Part shown: piece after piece, positions 45,808-54,543 of the stretch | Position numbering within the stretch: the first letter of the stretch is position 1 | How the letters are laid out: each line of letters opens with the position of its first letter | Assembly (NCBI RefSeq): GCF_036245865.1 | Contig: NZ_BTTW01000001.1 | Coordinates: 1,798,001 to 1,862,000, forward strand | Source: Corallococcus caeni | GTDB taxonomy: Bacteria > Myxococcota > Myxococcia > Myxococcales > Myxococcaceae | Length of the DNA: 64,000 nucleotides | Direction of reading: 5' to 3' | Notes under the pieces: generated by a model | What the model was told of the DNA's origin: nothing | The model's database searches: none | What the model saw: the letters and a program-made list of their open reading frames with translations, nothing else | Program-made: the position numbers and the translations under genes

Positions 45808-47688
45808 GTGAAACACGCCGCCGCCCTCTCGCTGTGCCTGCTGTTCGCGCTGTCCTCTTCCGCCCGGGCCGAAGCGCCGGCGTCCGACGAGGGGCGCACC
45901 TGGCACAGGCTGGTGGGCATCCTCCAGTACCTCCAGGCGGACTACCCGGCGGCGGTGTCGTCGAAGTCGGAGTTCGAGCTGACGGAGCAGAAGAGCTTCG
46001 CGGCGGAGGCGCTGTCGGCGGCGAAGGACCTGGGCCCGGCGGCGGCCACGTTCGTGCCGCGCGTGGAGGCCATCCAGGCGCGCGTCAACGAGGCCGCGGA
46101 TCCAGAGGGCGTGAGCCGCGACTGCGGTGAGCTGGTGGAGAGCCTGGTGCTGGCGGGGGGCCTGGCGCGCAGCCCTCGCGTGGCGCCGGACCTGGAGCAC
46201 GGCAAGCAGCTGTTCCAGGCCAACTGCTCCGCGTGCCACGGCGCGGAGGGCAAGGCGGACGTGTCCATCGCGGCCACCATGGAGCCCCGGCCGGCGGACT
46301 TCCACGACCCGGAGCTGATGGAGGACGGCCTGACGCCCTACAAGGCGTTCAACACCACCAGCTTCGGCGTGCCCGGCACCGCGATGCCGGCCTACCCCAC
46401 GCTCACCGAGGACGACCGCTGGTCGCTGGCCTTCTTCGTCTTCACGCTGCGCCAGCCGCCGTGCCAGGGCGAGCCGCCCAACGTGTCGCTGGAGCGGCTG
46501 GCCACGTCCACGGACGCGGAGCTGGCGAAGGCGTTCGGCGCGGACAAGGTGGCGTGCCTGCGCCAGAACATGCCGGACGCGGACGAGGAGAAGGTGCTGC
46601 TCAACGCGCGCGCGGCGGTGGGCCACGCGCTGCGCCTGGGCGCGGACGGCGACTACGCGGCGGCGAAGACGGCGCTCCTGGACGCGTACTTGAACGGCCT
46701 GGAGCCGGTGGAGCCCAAGCTGCGCGGGCGCGACCCGGCGCTCACCCAGAAGCTGGAGGAGGCGTTCCTCCAGGCGCGGCTCGCCGCCGAGCACAAGAGC
46801 CCGCACCTCCAGGACGAGGGGCGTGAGCTGCTGTCGCTGCTGGACCAGGCGCGCAAGTCCACCGGCAGCACGACGGACGTGCTGTCCGTGGCGTGGCTCA
46901 CGCTGCTCATCCTGCTGCGCGAGGGCTTCGAGGCGACCATCATCGTCACGGCGCTGCTCGCCGCGTTGAAGAAGATGAAGGCCATGGACCAGGTGCGCGT
47001 GGTGCACGCGGGCGTGGTGTCCGCGCTCATCGCGGGCGCCATCGCGTACATCGTCGGCCGCAAGCTGCTGGCCGGTGCGCAGCGCGAGTGGATGGAGGGC
47101 GTCACCGCGCTCGTCGCCGTGGCGATGCTGCTGTACGCGGCGCTGTGGCTCAACGCGCGCGCCAACGTGAGCCACTTCATGGGCGAGCTGCGCCAGAAGA
47201 TGCAGGGCGCGCTGGGCAGGGGCAGCACGTTCGGCCTGTTCGCCATCGCGTTCACGTCCGTGCTGCGCGAGAGCTTCGAGACGGCCATCTTTCTCCAGGG
47301 CCTGGCGGTGGACTCCGCGGCGGGCGTGGCGTGGGGCGTGGTGGCGGGCATCGCGGCGCTGGCGCTGCTGGTGCTCTTCATCAACCGCATGGGCTACCGG
47401 CTGCCCATGAAGACGCTGTTCAACCTCTCCACGGTGGTGCTGGTGGTGACGGCGGTGATGCTGCTGGGCAAGGGCATCCACTCGCTGCAGGAGGTGGGCG
47501 CGCTGCCGCTGGTGCCGGTGCGCTTCCTCTACGTGGACATGCTGGGGGTGTACCCGGACGCCCTGTCGCTGGTGCCGCAGGCGCTGCTGGCCATGGCGCC
47601 GCTCGTCTACCGGGCCCTGCGCCGCCGGCCCCGCGTGGAGACGCCCGCCTCCGGGGACGGGGCGACGCCGACGCCGCCCTTGCGGTAG
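45808..47688 (+). CDS. Cytochrome c-FTR1 iron permease fusion
   Basis: 626 residues in three parts. After a signal peptide, residues 25-120 are helical; residues 125-215 form a class I cytochrome c domain with CSACH at 140-144 and axial Met193 in GTAMPAYP; residues 360-600 are an FTR1 permease with seven hydrophobic segments and two iron motifs, REGFE at 371-375 and RESFE at 487-491. FTR1 proteins take up ferric iron after oxidation; the haem domain could pass electrons during that step. GTG 45808 follows GAAGGCGG. The gene starts 123 bases after the small lipoprotein gene stop. Confidence 0.88.
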   Translation: MKHAAALSLCLLFALSSSARAEAPASDEGRTWHRLVGILQYLQADYPAAVSSKSEFELTEQKSFAAEALSAAKDLGPAAATFVPRVEAIQARVNEAADPEGVSRDCGELVESLVLAGGLARSPRVAPDLEHGKQLFQANCSACHGAEGKADVSIAATMEPRPADFHDPELMEDGLTPYKAFNTTSFGVPGTAMPAYPTLTEDDRWSLAFFVFTLRQPPCQGEPPNVSLERLATSTDAELAKAFGADKVACLRQNMPDADEEKVLLNARAAVGHALRLGADGDYAAAKTALLDAYLNGLEPVEPKLRGRDPALTQKLEEAFLQARLAAEHKSPHLQDEGRELLSLLDQARKSTGSTTDVLSVAWLTLLILLREGFEATIIVTALLAALKKMKAMDQVRVVHAGVVSALIAGAIAYIVGRKLLAGAQREWMEGVTALVAVAMLLYAALWLNARANVSHFMGELRQKMQGALGRGSTFGLFAIAFTSVLRESFETAIFLQGLAVDSAAGVAWGVVAGIAALALLVLFINRMGYRLPMKTLFNLSTVVLVVTAVMLLGKGIHSLQEVGALPLVPVRFLYVDMLGVYPDALSLVPQALLAMAPLVYRALRRRPRVETPASGDGATPTPPLR

Positions 47689-47699
47689 CGTGGGTCCTG

Positions 47700-48440
47700 G
47701 TGAAGCTCCCCCGTCTGTTCCCACTCCTCGCCCTGCTGCTCGTGTCGGGCCTGGCCTCCGCCCAGGAGGCCCCCCCCGAGCCGGCCCGGGCTCCCGCCGG
47801 GAGCCTCACGGCGCCACCGCTGGTGGGCGCGCCGGTCGAGGACGTGCCACCTCCCCCGGACGTCCCCCTGGAGGACAAGACGCCCACGCGCGCGTCCGTC
47901 ACGCCGGAAGCCCTGCCGTCCCTGAAGGCCGCGCCCGCGAAGGACCCCGTGCCGCGCGTGGCGGTGGAGGTGCTGGGCGGCGCGGCGGGCGGCGTGGTGG
48001 GCGCGACGGTGCTGGGCTCCGTGGGCTACCTGCTGGGGTCCGCCACGGTGGGCTGTGACGAGTGCCTGGTGATGGCCGTCGCGGGCGCCGCGGCGGGAGG
48101 CCTCATCGGCATCCCGGTGGGCACGTACGCGGGCGGCCGGTTCATGGGCGGACGCGGACGCGTGGGCCCCACGGTGGCCGGGAGCATGGTGGGCTGGGGC
48201 GCGACGTTCCTGGCGCTCACGCTGGTGAACAGCGGCGGCACCGAAGCGCCCCCGGCCGTCAACGCGGCCCTCTTCATCCTGCCGGTGGTGGGCGCGAGCG
48301 CGGGCTTCGAACTGTCCCATGGCAAGGCGCTGCGCCTGGAGGCCGAGGAGCACGCCTCCTCCACGCCCTCCGTGAGCCTGATGCCCGTGGCCACCTACAG
48401 CAGCAAGGGCCCGCACCTGGGCCTGATGGGCAGCTTCTAG
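47700..48440 (+). CDS. Hypothetical membrane-associated protein with Gly-rich segments
   Basis: 246 residues starting at GTG 47700, 11 bases after the FTR1 stop. Signal peptide (LFPLLALLLVSGLASAQ), a proline-rich region to about residue 90, then three or four Gly/Ala-rich hydrophobic stretches (GGAAGGVVGATVLGSVGYLL, AVAGAAAGGLIGIPVG, VAGSMVGWGATFLALTLV) of the glycine-zipper type. A CDEC motif lies between the first two. No family recognised; adjacency to the iron permease suggests a common transcript. Confidence 0.65.
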   Translation: MKLPRLFPLLALLLVSGLASAQEAPPEPARAPAGSLTAPPLVGAPVEDVPPPPDVPLEDKTPTRASVTPEALPSLKAAPAKDPVPRVAVEVLGGAAGGVVGATVLGSVGYLLGSATVGCDECLVMAVAGAAAGGLIGIPVGTYAGGRFMGGRGRVGPTVAGSMVGWGATFLALTLVNSGGTEAPPAVNAALFILPVVGASAGFELSHGKALRLEAEEHASSTPSVSLMPVATYSSKGPHLGLMGSF

Positions 48441-48459
48441 GCGTCCCCGCCGCGGCGGC

Positions 48460-49986
48460 TCAGGCCCCCACGCGGAACCAGGTGAAGGAGTCCTCGCGCA
48501 CGCGGCCCTCTGCCACCAGCTTCTCCAGCGAGGCCAGGGCGCTGCGCTCCGCCACCGGGTGCAGGATGGGCGGCGTGTCCGCGTAGGCCGTGGCCACCAC
48601 CTCCGCCAGCGTCGCGCCCGTCGCGGGCACCGCCTCCAGCACGAGGGCCTCGCGCTGGGCGCGGTGGCGCAGGTACTCGTTCAGCTTGCCCGGGCCGTCA
48701 GGCACCGGCGAGCCGTGCGCGGGGTACAGCGTGGTGACGGGCCAGTCGCGCAGCCGCTTCAGCTGCGCGAGGTAGTCCACCATGTTGCCTTCGGGTGGGT
48801 CGATGACGATGGAGCCCACGCTCGCCACCATGTCGCCCACGATGGCGGACTTGCTGCGTGAGTCCACCAGGCACACGTGCCCGCGCGCGTGCCCCGGCGT
48901 GTGCAGCACGTGCCAGCGCTGCACCAGGGGGCCGTCCAGGTTCAGCACCTCGCCGTCCTCCAGGAGCCGCTCCACCGGGAAGTCCAGCCGGTCCGCCGTG
49001 CGCGCGTGGCACCAGAGCGGGATGCCCAGCCGCTCCTTCACCGCGAACGCGCCGCCCACGTGGTCGCCGTGGTGGTGGGTGAGCACCACCGCCACCGGCC
49101 TCGCTCCTTCCGCCTTCAGGCCCGCCACCAGCGACAGCAGCTTCGCGTACTGCTTCACGTCCGACGAACCCGGGTCCACGATGAGCAGGTCGCCCGTGCC
49201 CAGCACGTACGCGTTCGTGTGCGTCGCCGGCGGCAGCGTGGGCGTCTCCAGCGCCACCACGCGCACGCCGCGCTGGAACTCGATGCGCTGGGCCACGTAG
49301 CCCGGGCAGTACGGCGGTGTGCACAGCTTCGCGCGCGCGTCGGCTTCGTCCGTGAACTCCGACAGCACCTGCAACGCGTGCTGAGCGGGCGGGTGCAGGA
49401 GCGCCGTGCCGTCGCTCCAGCGCGACAGCCCGTCCTCCGGGCGGATCCACGCCCCTTCCGTCAGCTCGCCGGGGATGATGCTCGCGGCGGCGCCCTCCGG
49501 CAGCTCCACCAGGTAGAAGCGCGTGTCGAAGCGCACCGGGATGGCCGGCGGCGTCACCCAGCGCCCCGCGGGCTTGAGGTCCTCCGCGCGTAAGCACAGC
49601 GTGTGGCGCACCAGCCACTCGCTCCACTTCACCGTGCCCGCGAGCAGCGCCGCGCGCCCCTCCTCCAGCGCCTGGGGCGACAGCGCGCGCGCCCCTTCCG
49701 CCACCAGCACGCCCGCCTCCTCGAACAGCTCGCGCGCCGCCGCGGACCTCAGCGCGGCCTCCTCGCCCTGCGCGCCCTGCACGGGCACGTCGTGGTCGTC
49801 GGGGTCCAGCTTGCCGCCGGGGAAGGCTTGGAAGCCCCCCGCGAAGGTGAGCGCGCGCTCGCGCTTCACCCAGAACACCTCCACGCCCGCATGCGCGCGG
49901 CGGAAGAGGATGACCACCGAGGAGGGCCGGGGCTCCACGGGGGTGTGGGGCCCGAAGAGGCCCATGCCGGGAAGGGGCTCGCTCAT
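48460..49986 (-). CDS. Nudix hydrolase-MBL hydrolase fusion
   Basis: 508 residues. The N-terminal 240 residues are a Nudix domain: GGFQAFPGGKLDPDD begins the Nudix box and RELFEEAGVLV ends it, with an extra loop of about 15 residues inside. Residues 250-430 are an MBL domain with VVLTHHHGDHVGG, HTPGHARGHVCL and GDMVAS as zinc ligands. The last 70 residues resemble the winged-helix tail of LACTB2-like nucleases (LASLEKLVAEGRV). A CoA or nucleotide ester may be handled by both halves; substrate unknown. Seventeen bases after the HD gene. Confidence 0.85.
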   Translation of the reverse strand: MSEPLPGMGLFGPHTPVEPRPSSVVILFRRAHAGVEVFWVKRERALTFAGGFQAFPGGKLDPDDHDVPVQGAQGEEAALRSAAARELFEEAGVLVAEGARALSPQALEEGRAALLAGTVKWSEWLVRHTLCLRAEDLKPAGRWVTPPAIPVRFDTRFYLVELPEGAAASIIPGELTEGAWIRPEDGLSRWSDGTALLHPPAQHALQVLSEFTDEADARAKLCTPPYCPGYVAQRIEFQRGVRVVALETPTLPPATHTNAYVLGTGDLLIVDPGSSDVKQYAKLLSLVAGLKAEGARPVAVVLTHHHGDHVGGAFAVKERLGIPLWCHARTADRLDFPVERLLEDGEVLNLDGPLVQRWHVLHTPGHARGHVCLVDSRSKSAIVGDMVASVGSIVIDPPEGNMVDYLAQLKRLRDWPVTTLYPAHGSPVPDGPGKLNEYLRHRAQREALVLEAVPATGATLAEVVATAYADTPPILHPVAERSALASLEKLVAEGRVREDSFTWFRVGA

Positions 49987-50003
49987 GGTTGCACCGTCGT
50001 CCT

Positions 50004-51302
50004 TCAGGATTGCGTCGTCTGGCCGAGCATCCGGCCCATCATCTCGCGCGCCCGCTCCGCCTGGTCCGGCCGGACGTAGAGCCGCGTCAGTCGCACCGCG
50101 CCACTGTAGCGCTGGTAGAGCGGCGTGTAGCGCGCCACCTCCGTCAGCCGCCCCGTGGACACGTCCAGGATGAACAGCCCCGGGTTGCCGCTGCCCCCGG
50201 AGGACCCCACGTACTTGCTGAGCGCCCCCTTGGACTGCACGGTGTAGTGCTCGAAGCCGCCGCTGGTGAGCGCGCTGTTGAGCACCTCCAGGTCGTAGCC
50301 CGTGTCGCGCTCCGTGAACTGCGCCAGCAGCTTGAAGCCCTGCCGGCGGCTGATGCGCTCCGCCCACCGGTTCTTCGACCGGCGCAGCGTGTACCAGAGC
50401 GCCGCGTCGTCGCAGAGCAGGAAGGCCTCCGGGTCGTGGGGAATCTCGAACTCGCCGGGCGTCTCCTCGTAGTACCGGCGCAGCATGTGGTCGAAGTTCA
50501 CCGACGTGTGGTGCAGGTACACCGACACGAACATGTGGTAGCGGCTGAGCAGGAAGTCCTCGAACGCGAACGCCGCCGCGCGCGACAGGGCCAGCACCGC
50601 CCGCCCGTCCTTCACCGCCGGGTTCAGGTTGGAGACGATCCAATCCATGTCGTACCGGCCGTAGTTCACGCCCGTGTAGAACGAGTCGCGCAGCAGGTAG
50701 TCCATCCGGTCCGCGTCCAGTTCCCCGGAGACGATGGCGCGCAACAGCGGCGTCCAGTCCACGCCCTGGTGCGTGAAGCCCGGGTCCCTGGGCGGCTTCG
50801 CGCCGGTGATCAGCGCCACCGCCGCCATGGGGGTGATGCCGCGCGGGCCGAACTCCTTCTGGATGATGTCCGTCAGCGAGCTGTCCAGGAGCAGCTTCGC
50901 CGTGTAGTCCTCGTGGGTCGCCTGCTCCCCTTCCGCCACGGAGTCCAGCCAGCCGGGCAGCCGCAGCAGCGACCGCCGGGGCGCGATGCGCTCGGACGCG
51001 TGGGAGAAGGGCATGTGCCCCAGGTCGTGGCAGAGCACCGCCAGGCGCACGGCGGTGCAGAAATGTTCACGCACATCGTCCGGCAGGTCGGACCGGCTGG
51101 CCACGGCGTTGAAGACGCGCGAGGCGACGTACATGGCGCCCAGGCTGTGCGCGTGGCGGGTGTGGGTCGCGCCGGGGAAGGCCAGGTCCCCGAAGCCCAG
51201 CTGCCGCACGTAGCGCAGGCGCTGGTAGAAGCGGCTGTCGATGACGGCCTTCTCCGGGTCGCTCACCGGGATGACGCCGTGGATGGGGTCGCGAATCCGC
51301 AT
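50004..51302 (-). CDS. HD-domain phosphohydrolase (SAMHD1/dGTPase-like)
   Basis: 432 residues. RFYQRLRYVRQLGFGDLAFP, THTRHAHSLGAMYVA and HDLGHMPFSHASE give the metal-binding H...HD...D set of the HD superfamily in the SAMHD1/dNTP triphosphohydrolase order, followed by SGELDADRMDYLLRDSFYTG. Likely hydrolyses nucleotides. Start ATG 51302 with AAGGA eight bases before; a longer start at 51332 is in frame but less well placed. Followed by the Nudix-MBL gene, so the operon may sanitise nucleotides. Confidence 0.88.
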   Translation of the reverse strand: MRIRDPIHGVIPVSDPEKAVIDSRFYQRLRYVRQLGFGDLAFPGATHTRHAHSLGAMYVASRVFNAVASRSDLPDDVREHFCTAVRLAVLCHDLGHMPFSHASERIAPRRSLLRLPGWLDSVAEGEQATHEDYTAKLLLDSSLTDIIQKEFGPRGITPMAAVALITGAKPPRDPGFTHQGVDWTPLLRAIVSGELDADRMDYLLRDSFYTGVNYGRYDMDWIVSNLNPAVKDGRAVLALSRAAAFAFEDFLLSRYHMFVSVYLHHTSVNFDHMLRRYYEETPGEFEIPHDPEAFLLCDDAALWYTLRRSKNRWAERISRRQGFKLLAQFTERDTGYDLEVLNSALTSGGFEHYTVQSKGALSKYVGSSGGSGNPGLFILDVSTGRLTEVARYTPLYQRYSGAVRLTRLYVRPDQAERAREMMGRMLGQTTQS

Positions 51303-51470
51303 GTCGTCCTTGCCGGGCGCCTGCTCACCCAAGAAGCCCGGAACTGCTCCTACAGGTCACCCACCGTAGCGCATACCCTGACAGGCGGTAGCCCTGTGAG
51401 GGGCCGACCGGCCACCACGTCACAGGCTGGGAAGGTCCCTGGGGACGTGCTAACCCTCGGGTCACTCCGA

Positions 51471-52571
51471 ATGCACATCATCCTGCTGCACAATCGTGAC
51501 CACGACCTCCTCGAGGACGACCCCGGGCGCGAAGCCCGCGAGGACGTGGTCCGGGTGGCCGAGAGCCTGGCCCACGCGCTGAGCCGGGACGGCGTGAACG
51601 CCGAGCCGCTCGCCATCGAAGGCGACAAGCTGGACTTCATGGAGGCCCTGCGCTTCCTCCAGCCCGACCTCGTGGTGAACCTCTGCGAGTCGCTGGCCGC
51701 CGACAGCCGCGGGGAGATGGCCGTCCCTTGCCTCCTGGACGCGCTGGGGCTGCCGTACACCGGCTCGTCCGCCCTGTCGCTGGGGCTGGCGCTGCACAAG
51801 CCCAAGGCCAAGGACATCCTGCGCGCCCACGGCGTCTCCACGCCCGCCTCCTTCCTGGTGAAGAAGCGCGAGGACGCACTGGCGGTGGACCTGCCGTGGC
51901 CCCTCATCGTGAAGCCCGCGCGCGAGGACGCCAGCGTGGGCATGGACTTCGACTCCGTGGTGACGGAGCGCTCGGCGCTCGTGCGGGCGTGCGAGTCCGT
52001 GCTGCGCACCTTCCACCAGCCCGCGCTCGTGGAGCAGTTCATCGCGGGACGGGAGGTCTACGTTCCGCTGTTGGGCAACAGCCCCCGCCAGGCGCTGCCG
52101 CTCACGGAGATCCACTTCGGCCGCGCGTTCGACAACCGGCCGAACATCGTGTCGTACCGGGCCAAGTGGGAGGAGGCGTCGCCGGAGTACCGGGACTCGC
52201 CCACGGGGCCCTGCCGGCTCGACGCAGTGCAGGAAGCGCGTTGCATCCAGACGGCGCTGGAAGCATTTGCAGCGCTGGACTGCCAGGACTATGGACGCGT
52301 GGACCTTCGGGTGTCGCCCGAGGGTGTGCCGTACGTCATCGACATCAACCCCAACTGCGACCTTCACCCAGGCGCGGGGTTCGCGAAGGCGGCGCAGGCC
52401 GCCGGCATGGACTACGCGACCCTGGCCTCGCGACTCGTGGAGGTCGCTCTCGAAAGAGCCCATGGAAATCCGCACACTCGAAAGAAAGGACCGGGAACCG
52501 CTCGCCGCGCTGATCCGGCGAATCGAAACCTTCTCGCAGGAGGAGCAGGACTGCGCCATCGAGCTGGTTGA
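51471..52571 (+). CDS. D-alanine-D-alanine ligase-like ATP-grasp protein
   Basis: 366 residues. LGLPYTGSSALSLGLALHKP near residue 95, WPLIVKPAREDASVGMDFDS near 145 and DYGRVDLRV...YVIDINPNCDL near 275-300 show the Ddl-type ATP-grasp order, so it joins a carboxylate to an amine. It differs from true Ddl in the first substrate loop. The last 35 residues, after VEVALERAHGNP, read through the start of the next gene and look unlike the family, so the real protein may effectively be this long only by accident of a missing early stop. ATG 51471; GTG 51447 also in frame. Confidence 0.8.
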   Translation: MHIILLHNRDHDLLEDDPGREAREDVVRVAESLAHALSRDGVNAEPLAIEGDKLDFMEALRFLQPDLVVNLCESLAADSRGEMAVPCLLDALGLPYTGSSALSLGLALHKPKAKDILRAHGVSTPASFLVKKREDALAVDLPWPLIVKPAREDASVGMDFDSVVTERSALVRACESVLRTFHQPALVEQFIAGREVYVPLLGNSPRQALPLTEIHFGRAFDNRPNIVSYRAKWEEASPEYRDSPTGPCRLDAVQEARCIQTALEAFAALDCQDYGRVDLRVSPEGVPYVIDINPNCDLHPGAGFAKAAQAAGMDYATLASRLVEVALERAHGNPHTRKKGPGTARRADPANRNLLAGGAGLRHRAG

Positions 52572-52938
52572 CACCGCGCTCACCGCGGGCAACCGCGACT
52601 ACACCATCCTGGTGGCGGACCGCGGGCAGGACGGGGGCGGGCTGGTGGGCTACTGCTGCTACGGCCCCACGCCGATGACGGAGAACACCTTCGACCTGTA
52701 CTGGATCGCCTCCGCGCCGGAAGTCCGGGGCCAGGGCATCGGCGCGGGGCTCGTCTCCGCCATGGAGGCCGACCTGCGCCGCCGCAAGGCGCGCATCATC
52801 CGCGTGGAGACGAGCGCCACGGAGGCCTACGGCCCCACGCGCGGCTTCTACGCGTCCATGAAGTACGGCGAGGAAGCCCGCATCAAGGACTTCTACAAGC
52901 AGGGCGACGACCTCATCATCCTGACCAAGCGCCTGTAG
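52462..52938 (+). CDS. GNAT N-acetyltransferase
   Basis: 158 residues. MEIRTLERKDREPLAALIRR begins a typical GNAT fold; the acetyl-CoA loop is APEVRGQGIGAGLVSAMEAD near residue 100, and YGPTRGFYASMKYGE ends it. The start lies 110 bases inside the ATP-grasp gene in another frame, behind GAAAGAG and a small hairpin (GCTCT/AGAGC), so its translation is likely tied to that of the ligase. Acetylation of the ligase product or of an amino acid is possible, but unproven. Confidence 0.85.
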   Translation: MEIRTLERKDREPLAALIRRIETFSQEEQDCAIELVDTALTAGNRDYTILVADRGQDGGGLVGYCCYGPTPMTENTFDLYWIASAPEVRGQGIGAGLVSAMEADLRRRKARIIRVETSATEAYGPTRGFYASMKYGEEARIKDFYKQGDDLIILTKRL

Positions 52939-52959
52939 TCCCCCGCCAGGAGCGGGCAG

Positions 52960-54516
52960 ATGCCATCCATGAACCGACCGATGCGACGCACCCGTCTGGG
53001 ATTGTTGAGCCTGCTCGCCCTGCTGACAGGGGCACCCTCCCCCGCCTGGGCCCAGGCGCCCGCCGCGCTGAAGAACCAGGCGAAGGCCGCGGCGGCCAAG
53101 GCCCAGGCGAAGACGCCCGGCGCCCCGCAGGCGCAGGAGCAGCTTTCCGACGTGCTGAAGGCCCCGCGCCCCAAGGGCGGCGAGTACTTCGGCCTGTACC
53201 TGATGGACAAGAAGGTGGGCTGGTTCTTCACCGACCTGACGGCGCTGCCGGGCAACAAGGTGCAGAGCATCAACGAGCTCATCTTCAAGGCGCAGGTGGG
53301 CACGCGCGTGTCGGAGCGCGTGCACCGCGAGGTGCGCGTCTACGAAGCGAAGCCGGGCGGCAAGCTCCTCTCCTTCACCGTCACGCAGAAGGGCGACGGC
53401 GGGGACAACGAGCTGGTGGGCACCGTGACGGGCGACTCCTTGCGCGTGGTGCGCAAGCGCCCGGGCCAGCCGGATGAAGTGCTCAAGCCGCTGCCCCTGC
53501 CCAAGGAGACGGTGGAGGACGCGGACCAGGCGCGCGTGGCGCTCCTGCGCGGCCAGAAGGTGGAGGGCGTCGCGCTGGACGGCACGGACCTGGAGGGCTA
53601 CCGCACCGTCACCACGGTGGAGGCGCCCGAGGAGCAGATGCTGGGCGGCGTGAAGGTGAAGCTGTCGCGGGTGAGCACGCTGTCGGACAAGGAGAAGGTG
53701 CCGGTGGCGGCCTTCCTGACGACGGACGGCAAGATGGTGCGGGTGGACTTCGGCCAGACGATGCAGGCGCGCGCCGAGTCGGAGACGGTGGCGAAGCGGC
53801 TGGACCTGGTGGAGGTGTTCGGCCTCACGCGCGTGGTGCTGCCGCAGCCCCTGCCCGCGAAGGCGCGCGAGGTGCCCGGCCAGGTGAAGCTGGTGATGAA
53901 GAACCTGCCGGAGAAGTTCCAGCAGGACACGTACCGGCAGAAGTACCACCGGCTGCCGGACGGCCGCGTGGAGGTCACGCTGATGGCGGCGCCGCCTTCG
54001 CCCAAGGGCCGCCTGCCCCGGCCGGTGGCGGATCCGGACAAGGGGGAGAACCTCAAGTCCACGCTCGCGGTGGAGGCGGACGCGCCGGCCATCAAGGCGC
54101 AGGCCAGGAGCATCATCCGCGACGAGAAGGACGCGTACACGGCGGCGCGGATGCTGTCCGCGTGGGTGTACAGCAACCTGCAGAAGGACTACGGCGCCAG
54201 CGCGGACCGGGCCACGGACGTGCTGCGCCAGAAGAAGGGCGACTGCACGGAGCACTCGCTGCTCACGGTGGCGATGCTGCGCGCGTCCGGCATCCCCGCC
54301 CGCCGCGTGGACGGCGTCATCTACATGGTGAACTCCGACGGCGTGCCCGCGCTGTACTGGCACGAGTGGGTGGAGGCCTACGTGGGCGAGTGGACCCAGC
54401 TGGACCCCACCTTCAACCAGCCCGTCGCGGACGCCACCCACTTCTACGTGGGCTACGAGGGCAACGCGGAGATCACGCCCCTCATCGGGGCGTTGCAGGT
54501 AACGGACGTGAAGTAG
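52960..54516 (+). CDS. Secreted transglutaminase-like protein
   Basis: 518 residues. Signal peptide to about residue 31, an Ala/Lys/Gln-rich spacer to 65, a long unassigned beta region, then a transglutaminase-like domain with the complete triad: Cys429 in KKGDCTEHS, His468 in YWHEWVEAY and Asp482 in LDPTFN. Bacterial members are proteases, cross-linkers or amidases in the periplasm. Met at 52969 is an alternative start. Twenty-one bases after the GNAT gene. Confidence 0.85.
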   Translation: MPSMNRPMRRTRLGLLSLLALLTGAPSPAWAQAPAALKNQAKAAAAKAQAKTPGAPQAQEQLSDVLKAPRPKGGEYFGLYLMDKKVGWFFTDLTALPGNKVQSINELIFKAQVGTRVSERVHREVRVYEAKPGGKLLSFTVTQKGDGGDNELVGTVTGDSLRVVRKRPGQPDEVLKPLPLPKETVEDADQARVALLRGQKVEGVALDGTDLEGYRTVTTVEAPEEQMLGGVKVKLSRVSTLSDKEKVPVAAFLTTDGKMVRVDFGQTMQARAESETVAKRLDLVEVFGLTRVVLPQPLPAKAREVPGQVKLVMKNLPEKFQQDTYRQKYHRLPDGRVEVTLMAAPPSPKGRLPRPVADPDKGENLKSTLAVEADAPAIKAQARSIIRDEKDAYTAARMLSAWVYSNLQKDYGASADRATDVLRQKKGDCTEHSLLTVAMLRASGIPARRVDGVIYMVNSDGVPALYWHEWVEAYVGEWTQLDPTFNQPVADATHFYVGYEGNAEITPLIGALQVTDVK

Positions 54517-54543
54517 TCACGGTGCCGCGTCCCCCGGCCTTCT

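Noticed and set aside
46893-47699. Upstream extension of the gene at 47700-48440 through the FTR1 gene
   Set aside because: It is a second frame of the FTR1 coding sequence; a signal peptide begins at GTG 47700.
49989-51470. Extension of the Ddl-like gene far upstream on the plus strand
   Set aside because: Antisense to the HD gene; the family start is at ATG 51471.
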